From Roseovarius carneus (GTDB taxonomy: Bacteria; Pseudomonadota; Alphaproteobacteria; Rhodobacterales; Rhodobacteraceae), in the NCBI RefSeq assembly GCF_020141465.1, contig NZ_JAHSPD010000001.1, forward strand, positions 2,276,374-2,340,373: a stretch of 64,000 nt of DNA, written 5' to 3'. Position 1 is the stretch's first letter. Each line of letters begins with the position of its first letter. Positions 38,996-49,600 of the stretch are shown one piece after another. The notes below the pieces were generated by a model. It was not told the DNA's origin and did not search any database. It saw nothing but the letters and a program-made list of their open reading frames with translations. The translations under genes and the position numbers were made by a program.

Positions 38996-40282
38996 ATGAC
39001 TTTTCATTGGCTCAAACGCTACCTGCCGCGCAGCCTTACGGGGCGCGCCACGCTGATCCTGCTCTTGCCGGTGATCACGGTGCTGATCGTGGTGTCGGTC
39101 GTGTCTGTGCAGCGGCTTTTTGAAGGGGTGACGCGGCAGATGACGGTGACCGCGGCGCGCGAGATTTCGCTTGTGATGGCGGCGGATGGGGATGCTCTGG
39201 CGCGGGCGCTTGATATGGAGCGCCGTGTTTTGGCTAGCAATGAGGTGCCGGAGGCGGATTTGCGGCGCTGGCATGATTTGACAGGGATTGTGGTGATCCG
39301 TGAGCTGCGACGGCTGGTGCCGGAAATCAGCGCGGTGCATCTGCCCGATAATCAGGTCGTGGCGCTTTATGTGGAGGGGCGGGACGGGGCTCTGGAGTTG
39401 AGGTTTGACCGGCGGCGGGTGTCCGCCTCCAACCCGCATCAGCTTTTGGTGAATATGCTGGTCTTTGGGGCGCTTATGACCGTGGTTGCCTATATTTATC
39501 TGCGCAACCAGCTCAGGCCGATCACGCGGCTGGCACGGGCAGCGGAGGCGTTTGGCCGCGGACGGATGGAGGATTATCGCCCGCGCGGTGCCATCGAGGT
39601 GCGCGCGGCGGGGCATGCATTTTTGGACATGCGCGCGCGGATTGAGCGGCAGATTGAGCAACGCACGTTGATGCTGTCGGGTGTGAGCCATGATCTGCGC
39701 ACGCCGCTTACGCGGTTGAAGTTGAGCCTGACCATGCTTGAGGATCAAGAAGAGGCGGCCCCGATGCTGCGCGATGTAGATGACATGCAGCGCCTTTTGG
39801 ACGAATTTTTGGCCTTTGCCCGTGATGCGGCGGAGGATGAGCCGGAGGTGGTGGACCCTGTAGCCCTTGTGAGGCGGATCGTGGAGGATTGCGTGCGCAG
39901 CGCCTTGCCCGTGACTTTGCATGAGGTGCGTGGTGAAGGCGCGCTGCCCTTGCGTCCCGGCGGCATCCGGCGGGCGGTGGAGAACCTGATCAACAACGCG
40001 GTGCGCTATGGCAGCCGGGCGGAGGTCTCGGTGCAGATCACGGCACGCACATTGCGGATCACTGTAGAGGATGATGGGCCGGGCATCCCCGAGGCGCTGC
40101 GCGAGGAGGCGGTAAAGCCCTTTGCGCGGCTGGAGCCGGGGCGCAATCAGGATAAGGGCACGGGTGTGGGCCTTGGGCTTGCGATCACCACGGATATTGC
40201 GCGGGTGCATGGGGGGAACTTGCGGCTTGGACCCTCGGAGCGTCTGGGAGGGCTGTGCGCAGATATCGTGATTGCGCGGTGA
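38996..40282 (+). CDS. EnvZ-like sensor histidine kinase
   Basis: A 428-residue membrane sensor kinase. Two transmembrane helices (about 20-40 and 150-170) enclose a short periplasmic domain of roughly 110 residues. A HAMP domain, the phosphorylated His in GVSHDLRTPLTRL, and an HATPase domain (ENLINNAVRYG, DDGPGIP, GTGVGLGLAI) follow. The layout resembles EnvZ. No response regulator gene is adjacent, so its partner is encoded elsewhere. Confidence 0.92.
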   Translation: MTFHWLKRYLPRSLTGRATLILLLPVITVLIVVSVVSVQRLFEGVTRQMTVTAAREISLVMAADGDALARALDMERRVLASNEVPEADLRRWHDLTGIVVIRELRRLVPEISAVHLPDNQVVALYVEGRDGALELRFDRRRVSASNPHQLLVNMLVFGALMTVVAYIYLRNQLRPITRLARAAEAFGRGRMEDYRPRGAIEVRAAGHAFLDMRARIERQIEQRTLMLSGVSHDLRTPLTRLKLSLTMLEDQEEAAPMLRDVDDMQRLLDEFLAFARDAAEDEPEVVDPVALVRRIVEDCVRSALPVTLHEVRGEGALPLRPGGIRRAVENLINNAVRYGSRAEVSVQITARTLRITVEDDGPGIPEALREEAVKPFARLEPGRNQDKGTGVGLGLAITTDIARVHGGNLRLGPSERLGGLCADIVIAR

Positions 40283-40441
40283 TAGCGGTTTTTTTGAGTA
40301 TTTTTTGCTAAGAAGAAGCGCAAATGTGGCGCGCAGGCCCCTTATGCGGTGTTTTGGGCCGGGGGACCTCATATAAAGATTGCTTGATATGGTGCGCCTG
40401 CGGTTTATGGCATTGGGGGCGTAACTGAGATCGGCGAAATT

Positions 40442-41992
40442 GTGCAGCAGGCGGGCGGTTATCCATTTGTGGAGGTGCGCATGGACGACGGGCGCGCCGA
40501 GATGTCCGGGGTCTCTGCATGGCAATCGGGACCGTCATTCGATGTACCTGTTGGGCGGCTTTTTGCGCGCTGGGACTGGGATGGGGCGACGCTCAGGGCT
40601 GAGGTCGATCCCTTCGGGTTTTTCAATCTTTATGTCTATGAGAAAGCAGGCAGGGTGATGATATCGCCCTCGCTTCTGGAGCTTGTGGCGCAGGGTGCGG
40701 ATACGGCGCGCGATGATCTGGCGCTGGCTGTGTTTCACCGGATGGGTATTTTTATCCATGATGAGACGCCGCTTGCCCATGTGCGGACCCTGCCGCCCGG
40801 CGGTCGCCTCGTGTGGTCGGAGGGGCGGTTGGAGATCACGGGCGGGGTGGATATCCCCGTGGAGCGGCAGATCAGCCGCGAAGGTGTCGTCGAGGGCATG
40901 ACGGAGTATTTTCGCGCAGGGATGGCGCGGATTTTGCACAGCTATGATGGGCCTTTGGCGCTGCCGCTGAGCGGGGGGCGGGATTCGCGCCATATCCTGC
41001 TGGAGATGCTGCATCAAGGTCGGCGGCCCGAGGCGTGTGTGACGTTTCATCATAATGGTGTGGTGATGAATACCGAGGCGCAGGCGGCGCGTATGGTGTG
41101 CGAATGGGCCGGGGTGCCGCATCATGTGCTGGGCCATGCGCGGCCCCGTCTGGCCGATGCGCTGCGGAACGTTGTGATGACGAGCCTTTGCGCGGATGAG
41201 CATGCGCAGATGATGCCGCTTCATGATTACTTTCTGGGCCGCGATATCGCCGGGTTTGACGGTATCGCAGGCGATATCCTGACCAACCCGGATGGTGATG
41301 CGGAGCGGTTCTACCAGCTGGCGATGAAGGATGATTATGTCGGCATCGCGCGCGGGTTGGTGGAGGGGCATGGCGGCGTGATCTCGCAGCCCGGATGGGG
41401 GCAAGGGGCGGGGCCGCTTTACTCACCCGGGATGGATCGCGAGGTCTTGGAGCATATTGGACGGGCGGTGGCCGCCTATGCGGATGCGCCGGACCCTTAT
41501 CAAGTGTTCTGGATGTATCACCGCACGCGGCGTGAGATTAACTTCGTACCACAAGCTATTTTAGAGTCTACGAAAATGGTTTTTTGTCCCTATCTGGATG
41601 AGCCTTTTGCACGGTTCTGCATGTCGCTGCCTTATGCCGTGACGCGCGATCAGAAATTGCACAATGACTGCATCGCGCGCGCTTATCCGGGTTATGCGGA
41701 TATCCCTTTTGCCGAAGGGTTTGCCGCGCCCGCGCCCCAATCCGGTGGGCTGCGCCATAAGCTGCGCAGTGCATTGGATGTTATGCGGATTTGCCGGAAA
41801 CTGGGCGCGCTTGGGGAGGTGCGGGCGTTTATCGGCGAGCCTGCGGAGCTGAAACGTGGCCCGGACACGGCGTACCGCTTGCATGATCTGTGTCTGAGCG
41901 GGCTTGATACGGTCAAGGCACGGGCTTTGCTGGATTTGGCGTCAGAGCTTGAGGCTGCGCGGCCGCGCCATTTGATCACGGATGCGATCTGA
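40442..41992 (+). CDS. Asparagine-synthase-like protein lacking the glutaminase Cys
   Basis: A 516-residue protein with an N-terminal Ntn-like region and a C-terminal asparagine synthase ATP-pyrophosphatase domain; the PPi loop is LPLSGGRDS (residues 174-182). True AsnB begins Met-Cys and uses the Cys to hydrolyse glutamine. No such Cys is here, so the protein probably forms an amide with another amine or works like beta-lactam synthetase relatives. Such genes are frequent in polysaccharide loci. Start: GTG 40442; ATG 40481, with GGAGG five bases upstream, is a real alternative. The next gene follows after two bases. Confidence 0.82.
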   Translation: MQQAGGYPFVEVRMDDGRAEMSGVSAWQSGPSFDVPVGRLFARWDWDGATLRAEVDPFGFFNLYVYEKAGRVMISPSLLELVAQGADTARDDLALAVFHRMGIFIHDETPLAHVRTLPPGGRLVWSEGRLEITGGVDIPVERQISREGVVEGMTEYFRAGMARILHSYDGPLALPLSGGRDSRHILLEMLHQGRRPEACVTFHHNGVVMNTEAQAARMVCEWAGVPHHVLGHARPRLADALRNVVMTSLCADEHAQMMPLHDYFLGRDIAGFDGIAGDILTNPDGDAERFYQLAMKDDYVGIARGLVEGHGGVISQPGWGQGAGPLYSPGMDREVLEHIGRAVAAYADAPDPYQVFWMYHRTRREINFVPQAILESTKMVFCPYLDEPFARFCMSLPYAVTRDQKLHNDCIARAYPGYADIPFAEGFAAPAPQSGGLRHKLRSALDVMRICRKLGALGEVRAFIGEPAELKRGPDTAYRLHDLCLSGLDTVKARALLDLASELEAARPRHLITDAI

Positions 41993-41994
41993 GG

Positions 41995-43113
41995 ATGTTG
42001 GATCGTGTCTCTTCCAAGCTGCGCCAAGCGTTTTACCAGCGCAAACGCAGCGGCGCGTTTCAACGTCCCTTTGATCAAAGTGCTGCGCGCAAGCTGCTTC
42101 TGCTAAGTGTTGATCACCGGATTCCACAGAGCCAATTGTTCCCGTTTCATTATTACGCAGGCGCGCTGCGGCGGGATCTGGACATGGATGTGCGCGAGGT
42201 CGTGGCCGAGGAATACGGGCTTGAGGGACATCCAAAGAACGCCACAACCATTTGCTTTCAAACACAATTCGATATCTCGGATGAGGCGCTTGTCACGCTT
42301 GTGGCGCGGATACGCGCGCGCAATCCGAAGGCGCGGCTGATCTATCTCGATTGGTTTGCGCCGACGGATTTGCGGCTGGCCGCGCGGGTCGGCCCTTTGG
42401 TGGATGCGTATGTGAGCAAGCATGTGTTGCGCGACCGGGCGCGCTACGGCGAGCCGACATTCGGCGACACGACGCTTATGGATCACTATGGGCGGGCCTT
42501 CGGTCTGACCCATACGGAGCAACATTTTCCGGTGCCGGAGGCGTTTTGGGACAAGCTGCATCTGGGTCCGTCCTTTGCCACGGCGGATTTCATGCTGCCG
42601 GTTTTTGCGCGCGGTGCGCGGCCCCAAGGCGCGCGGCCCATTGATCTGCATGCGCGCATCGCGGTTGGTGGCACGCCATGGTATGCGCAGATGCGGGCGC
42701 AATGCGCGGCGGCGGTGGACGCTTTGGACGGGGTCAATTGCGTGACCGGAACTGGCATCCGACATCATCTCTTTCTGCGCGAGCTGCGGGGATCGAAGCT
42801 CTGTTTCAGCCCGTTTGGCTATGGTGAGGTGTGCTGGCGTGATTATGAGGCGGTGATGACGGGGGCGGTCCTGATCAAGCAGGATATGAGCCATGTGGAG
42901 ACCGACCCGGATATCTTCTTGGCGCATGAGACTTACGTGCCGGTGCGCTGGGATCTGAGCGATTTCGCCGATGTGGTGCGCGGCCTGTTGGACGACGCGC
43001 CACGCCGCAAACGGATCGCGGAGGCCGCGTTCGCGCGGTTGCAGGACTATGCCCGCGCGGGCCGCTTCGTAAGCCAGATGCGGGCGGTGATTGCACCGGA
43101 GGCGGGTCCATGA
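41995..43113 (+). CDS. Glycosyltransferase-like protein (GT-B type)
   Basis: A 372-residue soluble protein. The C-terminal half has the exostosin/GT1-like stretch RGSKLCFSPFGYGEVCWRD followed by an EAVMTGAVLI segment, typical of nucleotide-sugar binding in GT-B enzymes. The N-terminal half is less familiar. It lies two bases after the asparagine-synthase-like gene and overlaps the next GT2 gene by four bases. It should add a sugar during assembly of the local polysaccharide or glycolipid. Confidence 0.75.
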   Translation: MLDRVSSKLRQAFYQRKRSGAFQRPFDQSAARKLLLLSVDHRIPQSQLFPFHYYAGALRRDLDMDVREVVAEEYGLEGHPKNATTICFQTQFDISDEALVTLVARIRARNPKARLIYLDWFAPTDLRLAARVGPLVDAYVSKHVLRDRARYGEPTFGDTTLMDHYGRAFGLTHTEQHFPVPEAFWDKLHLGPSFATADFMLPVFARGARPQGARPIDLHARIAVGGTPWYAQMRAQCAAAVDALDGVNCVTGTGIRHHLFLRELRGSKLCFSPFGYGEVCWRDYEAVMTGAVLIKQDMSHVETDPDIFLAHETYVPVRWDLSDFADVVRGLLDDAPRRKRIAEAAFARLQDYARAGRFVSQMRAVIAPEAGP

Positions 43114-44045
43114 GCGTTACCGCCATTGTGATCGGGCGCAATGAGGGCGCGCGATTGGTGGTGTCTCTTGCCTCGCTCAAGGGCGAGGTGGCGTCGGTCA
43201 TTTATGTCGATAGCGGCTCTAGCGATGGGAGTGTTTCGGCGGCGAAAGCTGCGGGGGCGCAGGTCGTGGCGCTGGACATGGGCAAGCCCTTTACGGCGGC
43301 GCGGGCGCGCAATGCAGGCCTGACGTTGGCGGACACTGAGTTCGTGTTCTTCCTCGATGGGGATTGCAGGGCTGTTCCGGGCTTTGTGGCCGACGCAATC
43401 GCTTGTTTAGAGGCGCATCCGCAGGTGGTTGTGGTCTGTGGCAGGCGGCGCGAAATTGCGCCCGAGGCCAGTGTTTACAACGCCTTGGCGGATCGTGAAT
43501 GGGACGGCCCAAGCGGCGCGGTCAAGGCCTGTGGCGGGGATGCTGTGATGCGTGCAGCGGCTGTGCGGGCTTTGGATGGCTATAATCCTGCGCTGATTGC
43601 TGGCGAGGAGCCGGACCTCTGCTTGCGCCTACGCGCGCAGGGTTGGGGCATCTGGCGGCTAGACCGGGATATGACGTTGCACGATGCGGATATGCACCGC
43701 TTTGAGCAGTGGTGGCAGCGCGCGATGCGGGCGGGCCATGCCTTTGCCGAAGGGGCTATGCTGCATGGTGCGGCACCCGAGCGGCATTGGGTGGCGGAGA
43801 CACGCAGGGCGCTTCTTTGGGGCGCAGTTTTGCCTTTGGCGCTGCTTACCCTGAGCTTCACTGTGTCGTGGGGCTGGCTCTTGTGGCTGGTCTATCCGGC
43901 GCAGGTTTTGCGGCTTTCGCGGCGCGGCGGCTGGGCCTGGGGTTTCTTCACGGTCTTGGGCAAATTCGCGGAGGCGCGGGGCGCGGTGGGCTATTACTGG
44001 CGCAGGCTGCGCGGGGGTGAAGTGCGGATTATCGAATATAAGTGA
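43110..44045 (+). CDS. GT2-family glycosyltransferase with membrane tail
   Basis: A 311-residue GT-A enzyme. The nucleotide-sugar binding start AIVIGRNEGARL, the acidic metal motif FLDGDC and the acceptor-side GEEPDLCLRLR are visible. A hydrophobic segment near residues 235-265 probably attaches it to the inner membrane. It overlaps the preceding gene (ATGA), completing a three-gene unit that begins at 40,442. The sugar and acceptor are unknown. Confidence 0.9.
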   Translation: MSVTAIVIGRNEGARLVVSLASLKGEVASVIYVDSGSSDGSVSAAKAAGAQVVALDMGKPFTAARARNAGLTLADTEFVFFLDGDCRAVPGFVADAIACLEAHPQVVVVCGRRREIAPEASVYNALADREWDGPSGAVKACGGDAVMRAAAVRALDGYNPALIAGEEPDLCLRLRAQGWGIWRLDRDMTLHDADMHRFEQWWQRAMRAGHAFAEGAMLHGAAPERHWVAETRRALLWGAVLPLALLTLSFTVSWGWLLWLVYPAQVLRLSRRGGWAWGFFTVLGKFAEARGAVGYYWRRLRGGEVRIIEYK

Positions 44046-44792
44046 TCATTTCGCGCGCCATGTGCGCCAGATCAGTGCCGGCAGGATAGCAAAACATTTG
44101 GCATAGCGCGGGACGAGCCGGGCAGGGCTGCTGAGCGCGCGCCACAGCCATTCGAGCGCAATCGCCCGGACCCATGCGGGTGCGCGCCGCTGATGGCCGC
44201 CCAGAAAATCAAGGCCCGCGCCGATGGAGGCAAACCCGACCGACGGGGCGAGGCTGCGACCGCGTGCGGCCAGCGCCTCTTGCTTGGGCGCGCCGAGGGC
44301 CAGAAAGCATAGGCCCGCGCCTGAGGCCTCAACCGCGCGCAGCACCTCCGCCGCCGTGTCGCCCTCTGGGTCAAACCCCATGGGCGGTGCGTGGGCATAT
44401 GCGACCTCAAGCCCCGGCAGGGCGGCACAAAGATGCGCGCGCGCGTCCTGCAAGGCCAGTTCCGTGGAGCCGATTATCGCGATGGGCACGCCTGCCTCTT
44501 GGGCAAAGCTGCACAGAGGCACGATCATATCCGAGCCGGGCAAGAGCTCAATCGTCTCGCCCGCAAGCCGCGCAAGCCAGACAATCGGCCGCCCATCGGC
44601 CACGACAATATCCTGCGCCGCATATGACGCCGCAAACGCCGGGTCTTCCCCAATCTTTACAAGATGGTCAAGGTTCACGGTGGCCAAGGCAAAGCCGCGC
44701 CGTGCGCGCAACGCGGCCCCGATATCTGCCATCAATCGCGCCTGTGTCGGGTGCGTGATACGGACGCTGTGGGGCGGGACGTGCAGGATCAT
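44046..44792 (-). CDS. WecG/TagA/CpsF-family glycosyltransferase
   Basis: A 248-residue enzyme of the GT26 family, which adds ManNAc, ManNAcA or glucose-type sugars to lipid-linked intermediates. The family core is ATVNLDHLVKIGEDP, VVADGRPIVW and LGAPKQE. It is the only minus-strand gene within the polysaccharide region until the last gene, and its stop abuts the GT2 stop. Presence of this family points to an undecaprenyl-phosphate-linked glycan. Confidence 0.9.
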   Translation of the reverse strand: MILHVPPHSVRITHPTQARLMADIGAALRARRGFALATVNLDHLVKIGEDPAFAASYAAQDIVVADGRPIVWLARLAGETIELLPGSDMIVPLCSFAQEAGVPIAIIGSTELALQDARAHLCAALPGLEVAYAHAPPMGFDPEGDTAAEVLRAVEASGAGLCFLALGAPKQEALAARGRSLAPSVGFASIGAGLDFLGGHQRRAPAWVRAIALEWLWRALSSPARLVPRYAKCFAILPALIWRTWRAK

Positions 44793-44948
44793 GAAAGGCC
44801 TCTCGACATGGTGCCCCTACAAACTCCTTCAAAGCGGCCAAGAAAAGGCAAAATCGAGGGGTAGGCGGGACAAATCATGCGCCCTTGTGCTATTTGCCCC
44901 CAAAGCGGGCGCGAGGGCCCGACCCCAAGCTGAGACCGCCCCAAGGAT

Positions 44949-46388
44949 ATGCCCAACGCGCTTGCCTTTTTGATGCTGATGATCTGGCCCATCGTGTGCC
45001 TGATCCTGTTTCGGCGTCTGGGGGTCGAGCGCGCGATTATCTGGTCTATTTTGGGCGGCTATCTGATCTTGCCACAGTCGGCGGCCTTTGATTTTCCGCT
45101 GATCCCGGCGATGAACAAGACATCCATCCCCAATATCTGCGCGTTTCTCTTTTGTGTGTTCCTGCTCAAGAAAAAGGTGGGGTTTTGGCCAATGACATGG
45201 CCAATGCGGGTGATTGTGCTGCTCTTTATTGGTGGGGTGGTGCCCACGGTGCTCACCAATGGCGACACGATCGTTTTCTCGCTTTTGGGGCAGACTGCGC
45301 CGATTGTCTTCTCCACCGCGTCACTTCCCGGCCTGGGGTTGCGTGATCTTTTGTCGGTGATCATCGGGCAGGTGATCACCCTGCTGCCGTTCTTTCTTGC
45401 GCGGGCCTATCTCAGCACCGAGACGGGCCTGCGTGAATTGCTCTACGCATTGATGATAGGCGCGTTGATCTATTCCATCCCCTCGCTGATCGAGATCCGG
45501 CTGAGCCCACAGATGAACGTCTGGGTCTACGGCTTCTTTCAGCATGATTTTGAGCAAATGATGCGCCAAGGCGGGTTCCGGCCCATCGTCTTCCTGCCGC
45601 ATGCGCTCTGGCTTGCTTTCATGGTGATGAGTGCGGCGATGGCCGCTATCGCCTTGGCGCGTGAAGCGCCTGTGCAGAGCAAGGTAAAACTCTTTGTCGC
45701 GGCGTGCTATCTCATGGTGCTTTTAGTGCTCTGCAAAAGCCTTGCATCGCTGCTTTATGCGCTAATTCTGGCCCCTGTGCTCTTGTTTGCGTCGAGCCGT
45801 ATCCAGGTCTGGCTGGCCTTTATCTTCGCGTCGGTCGCCTTCATCTACCCAATGCTGCGCAATAATGGCTGGGTGCCCTTGGACAATATTCTGGCGCGGG
45901 CAGAGGCCTATAGCCCTGCGCGCGCGCAATCCCTTGGATACCGCTTCAACAACGAGGAGCAACTTCTTGAGCGCGCGGATGAAAAGCAACTGTTCGGCTG
46001 GGGTGAATGGGGGCGGAACCTCGTGCGAAACGTCGAGTCGGGCGAAATTCTGACGATCCCTGATGGACAATGGATCATTACCTTCGGCTCTTTCGGTTGG
46101 GTCGGCTATATCGCGCAGATGGGCATGATCGGTGGGCCGCTCTTGATCCTGTGGTGGGGGATGAACCGCTGGCCGGGCGGGCAGATGCCGCGCTATCTGG
46201 CGCCTGTGGCGCTGCTCTTGTCCATCACGATGATCGACATGCTGCTCAATGCGATCCTCACGCCTTACACATGGCTGATGGCCGGGGCGGTTCTGGGGGC
46301 CTGCGAGGCCCAGCATGTGAAACGGATTAATACCCCAGTGTCAGAGCCGCGACCGCCTCGCACGGTCATGGGTGCGCGGATCAGATGA
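44949..46388 (+). CDS. Wzy/O-antigen-ligase-like polytopic membrane protein
   Basis: A 479-residue inner-membrane protein with about 11-12 hydrophobic helices and a larger outer loop in the second half (near residues 315-365), the overall shape of O-antigen polymerases and ligases. Sequence motifs in this class are weak, so polymerase and ligase cannot be separated. The position among glycosyltransferases supports a role in polymerising or transferring the glycan. It is divergent from the WecG-like gene and precedes the PKS by 308 bases. Confidence 0.75.
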   Translation: MPNALAFLMLMIWPIVCLILFRRLGVERAIIWSILGGYLILPQSAAFDFPLIPAMNKTSIPNICAFLFCVFLLKKKVGFWPMTWPMRVIVLLFIGGVVPTVLTNGDTIVFSLLGQTAPIVFSTASLPGLGLRDLLSVIIGQVITLLPFFLARAYLSTETGLRELLYALMIGALIYSIPSLIEIRLSPQMNVWVYGFFQHDFEQMMRQGGFRPIVFLPHALWLAFMVMSAAMAAIALAREAPVQSKVKLFVAACYLMVLLVLCKSLASLLYALILAPVLLFASSRIQVWLAFIFASVAFIYPMLRNNGWVPLDNILARAEAYSPARAQSLGYRFNNEEQLLERADEKQLFGWGEWGRNLVRNVESGEILTIPDGQWIITFGSFGWVGYIAQMGMIGGPLLILWWGMNRWPGGQMPRYLAPVALLLSITMIDMLLNAILTPYTWLMAGAVLGACEAQHVKRINTPVSEPRPPRTVMGARIR

Positions 46389-46696
46389 GCCTTCTGCGCG
46401 AGGGAAACGGGGCTTCCAGCAACCGGTGAGTGATTCGGCGAGAAATAACTGAAAAGTGGCAAAAATGTGCAATTGTTTCGGATTAGTATCCAATCTGTTT
46501 CTCCTATTGGTTTTGTCGCAATTGGCGGATTAAACACATTATGGGCACATTTCCAAAGTTTCTTTTTATAACAAAATCTTGCGTTCCAATTGTTACCTAA
46601 ATCGGGCGCTAACCCTTCGTCGGGAAAAAGCGTTGAGATAGATAGAAATGGTTTCAACCTGTGTATTCTCGGGCAAGCTGGAGCTTGGACCCCCCT
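46389..46696. other. AT-rich promoter region of the PKS operon
   Basis: A 308-base spacer, clearly AT-richer than its flanks, before a seven-gene run. The palindrome CAATTG occurs three times (46,470, 46,519 and 46,587). TTGTCG with a 17-base spacer before ACATTA is a possible promoter. No coding frame is supported. Confidence 0.5.
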
Positions 46697-49600
46697 ATGG
46701 CAGATAGTTTTGCACCCTCGGCCAAGATCAGTGGCGGCACAGCAGCAATGCTGCGCGACCACTGTGCCTCGCGCAGGTGTGATATTGCGATTGTGGGCAT
46801 GGCTGCACAGGTTCCGGGCGCGGCGAGTATAGCGGAGTTCTGGCGCAATCTGTCGGGAGGCATTGAGAGCATCTCGCGCCTTAGCGAGGCAGAACTGCGC
46901 GCGGCGGGCGAGGACCCGGCCAAGATGCGCCTCAAAAATTACGTGCCCGCCGCCGCCGTGCTTGATGGCTTCGCGGAGTTTGATGCGGAGTTCTTCGGCT
47001 TTGGTCCCAAGGACGCCACGATCCTTGACCCGCAGCACCGCAAGTTCCTTGAGGTTACATGGCAGGCGATGGAGCAGGCGGGCCATGTCCCGAGCCAGTT
47101 TGGTGGGCGCATCGGTGTCTATGCGGGCTGCGGCATGGGGAGTTATTTCTATTTCAACATCTGCTCAAACCCCGATCTGGTCGAAGACACCGGCATGTTT
47201 CTTCTGCGCCATACCGGCAATGACAAGGATTTCCTCAGCACGCGGGTGAGCCACGTGTTCGACCTCAAAGGGCCGAGCATCAACATGCAAACGGCATGCT
47301 CCACCTCACTCGTGGCCATTCATTACGCGCGGCAGGCCTTGATATCAGGCGAATGCGACATGGCGCTGGCGGGGGGTGTCACGATCGAGCTGCCGCAGGG
47401 GCGGGGCTATGCGTTCAAGGAAAATGAGATCCTGTCGCCGGACGGGCATTGCCACGCCTTCGATCACCGCGCCGAAGGGACCGTGTTTGGCAGCGGTGCC
47501 GGGGCCGTGGCGCTCCGCCGGCTTGAGGATGCGGTGGCGGATGGCGATCATATCTGGGCCGTAATCAAGGGCTCGGCCATCAACAATGACGGTGCCGCCA
47601 AGGCCGGCTATCTCGCGCCAAGCGTGGACGGGCAGGCGGCGGCGGTGCGCGCGGCCTTGACGGATGCGAATGTTGCGCCGTCAAGCGTTGGGTATATCGA
47701 ATGCCACGGCACGGGCACCTATCTGGGCGATCCTATCGAGGTGGCTGCCCTGACCGAGGCGTATGGCCAGACGCCCGGCCATGTTTGCGGCATAGGCTCG
47801 GTCAAGACCAATATCGGCCATCTCGATACGGCAGCAGGGGTTGTGGGGCTGATCAAGACGGCGCTCAGCCTGCATCACAAACAAATCCCGGCAAGCCTTG
47901 GCTTTGAGGCCCCGAACCCTGCGATTGATTTTGAGGGCAGCCCGTTTCACGTAAACGCTGCGCTGACAGAATGGGCAGCGGACGGGCCCCGCCGGGCGGC
48001 TGTGAACTCGCTCGGCGTGGGCGGTACGAATGCGCATGTGGTGCTGGAAGAAGCGCCTGCGCGCGCGGCGTCTGACGAAAGCGATTTCCCGTTTCAGGTG
48101 CTCACCCTCTCGGCGCGTAGCAAATCAGCGCTTGAGGCAAGCTCAGCCGCGCTTGCCGCATATCTGCGCGCGCATCCCGGTGCGGATATGGCCGATCTGG
48201 CATGGACCCTGCGCGCGGGGCGTCACGGGTTCGACAAGCGCCGCGTTCTCGTGGCCGAGACGCCGGTGGAGGCGGCAGCGCTGTTGGAGGCGGGCGATCC
48301 GCTGCGCGTTCATACCCATGCGGTGCTCGCAGCACCCGAGACGGTGTTCATGTTCCCCGGTGGTGGCGTACAATACACTGGCATGGCGCGCGATCTGTAC
48401 GAGACAGAGCCGGTTTTCGCCGAGTGGATGGATCGCGGGTTTGCCCATCTGGAGCCGCAGCTTGAGTACGACATCCGCGCGCTGTGGCTGCCTGAGCCGG
48501 GGCAGGAAGATGCCGCTGCCGAAACGCTCAAGCGTCCGTCGGTGCAATTGCCGCTGATCATGATCACCGAATACGCGCTGGCGCAATTGTGGATCAGTTG
48601 GGGTGTTATGCCCGCTGCCTTGGTGGGTCATTCAATGGGCGAGAATACCGCAGCCTGCCTCGCGGGTGTGATGCAGTTTGAGGATTGCATTGACCTTGTG
48701 CTCCTGCGTGGGCGGCTCTTTGACACGGTACCTGCGGGGGGCATGCTCAGCGTGCCTTTGCCGCTGGCCGAGCTGGAGCCGCTCATTGGCAATGACCTTG
48801 ATATCGCCTCGGTCAATGCGCCCGCGCTCTGTGCTGTGTCCGGCCCCAATGCCGCGCTGGAGGGTTTGGCCGCACGGCTCAAGGCGCGCGATGTGGAGAC
48901 GCAGCGGGTGGCGATTGATATCGCGGCTCATTCGCGAATGCTTGACCCCATTTTGGATCGGTTCCGCAGCTTTGTCGCAGGGTTGGACCTGAAAGCGCCG
49001 CAGATGCCGGTGATCTCCAACCGGACGGCCAAGCCCCTCACGGCGGCGCAAGCCACAGACCCGGATTATTGGACCGAGCAGCTCCGCCAGACTGTCCGCT
49101 TTGGCGATTGCATTGACGCGCTCCCGGACGTGCCGCGCGTTTTCTTGGAGGTCGGGCCGGGCAAAGCGCTGAGCGCGCTGGCCGGGATGGCACCGGGTGT
49201 GACGCCTGCCCAAGTGCTCAGCTCCCTGCGCCACCCGGAGCAGGACATGGCCGACGACGCCTTTTTCCTGCAACAGATCGGGCGGCTCTGGGCCTGTGGG
49301 GTCGAGGCCGATTGGGATCAGATCTGGGGCGGGGCGCGCCGCGTGCGGCTCGATCTGCCGACCTATCCGTTTCAGCGCAGCCGCTATTTCATCGAGCCGG
49401 GGCAGGCGGCGGTGGAAGACACCCTCGCGCGGAGCGATGATATAGCCGACTGGGGCACGCGGCCTGTCTGGATGCCGCGTCTGGCGGAATGTGCGCTCGA
49501 TGTGGAGGCGGATCTCGGTCCGCCGCTCACATGGGTGATCTTTGAGGATGACGCGGGCTTTGCCGCGCCCGCGATTGCGCGGCTGCGCGAGGCGGGTCAT

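Noticed and set aside
38906-40525. A 539-codon minus-strand frame over the histidine kinase gene
   Set aside because: Antisense shadow; the plus strand carries all kinase motifs.
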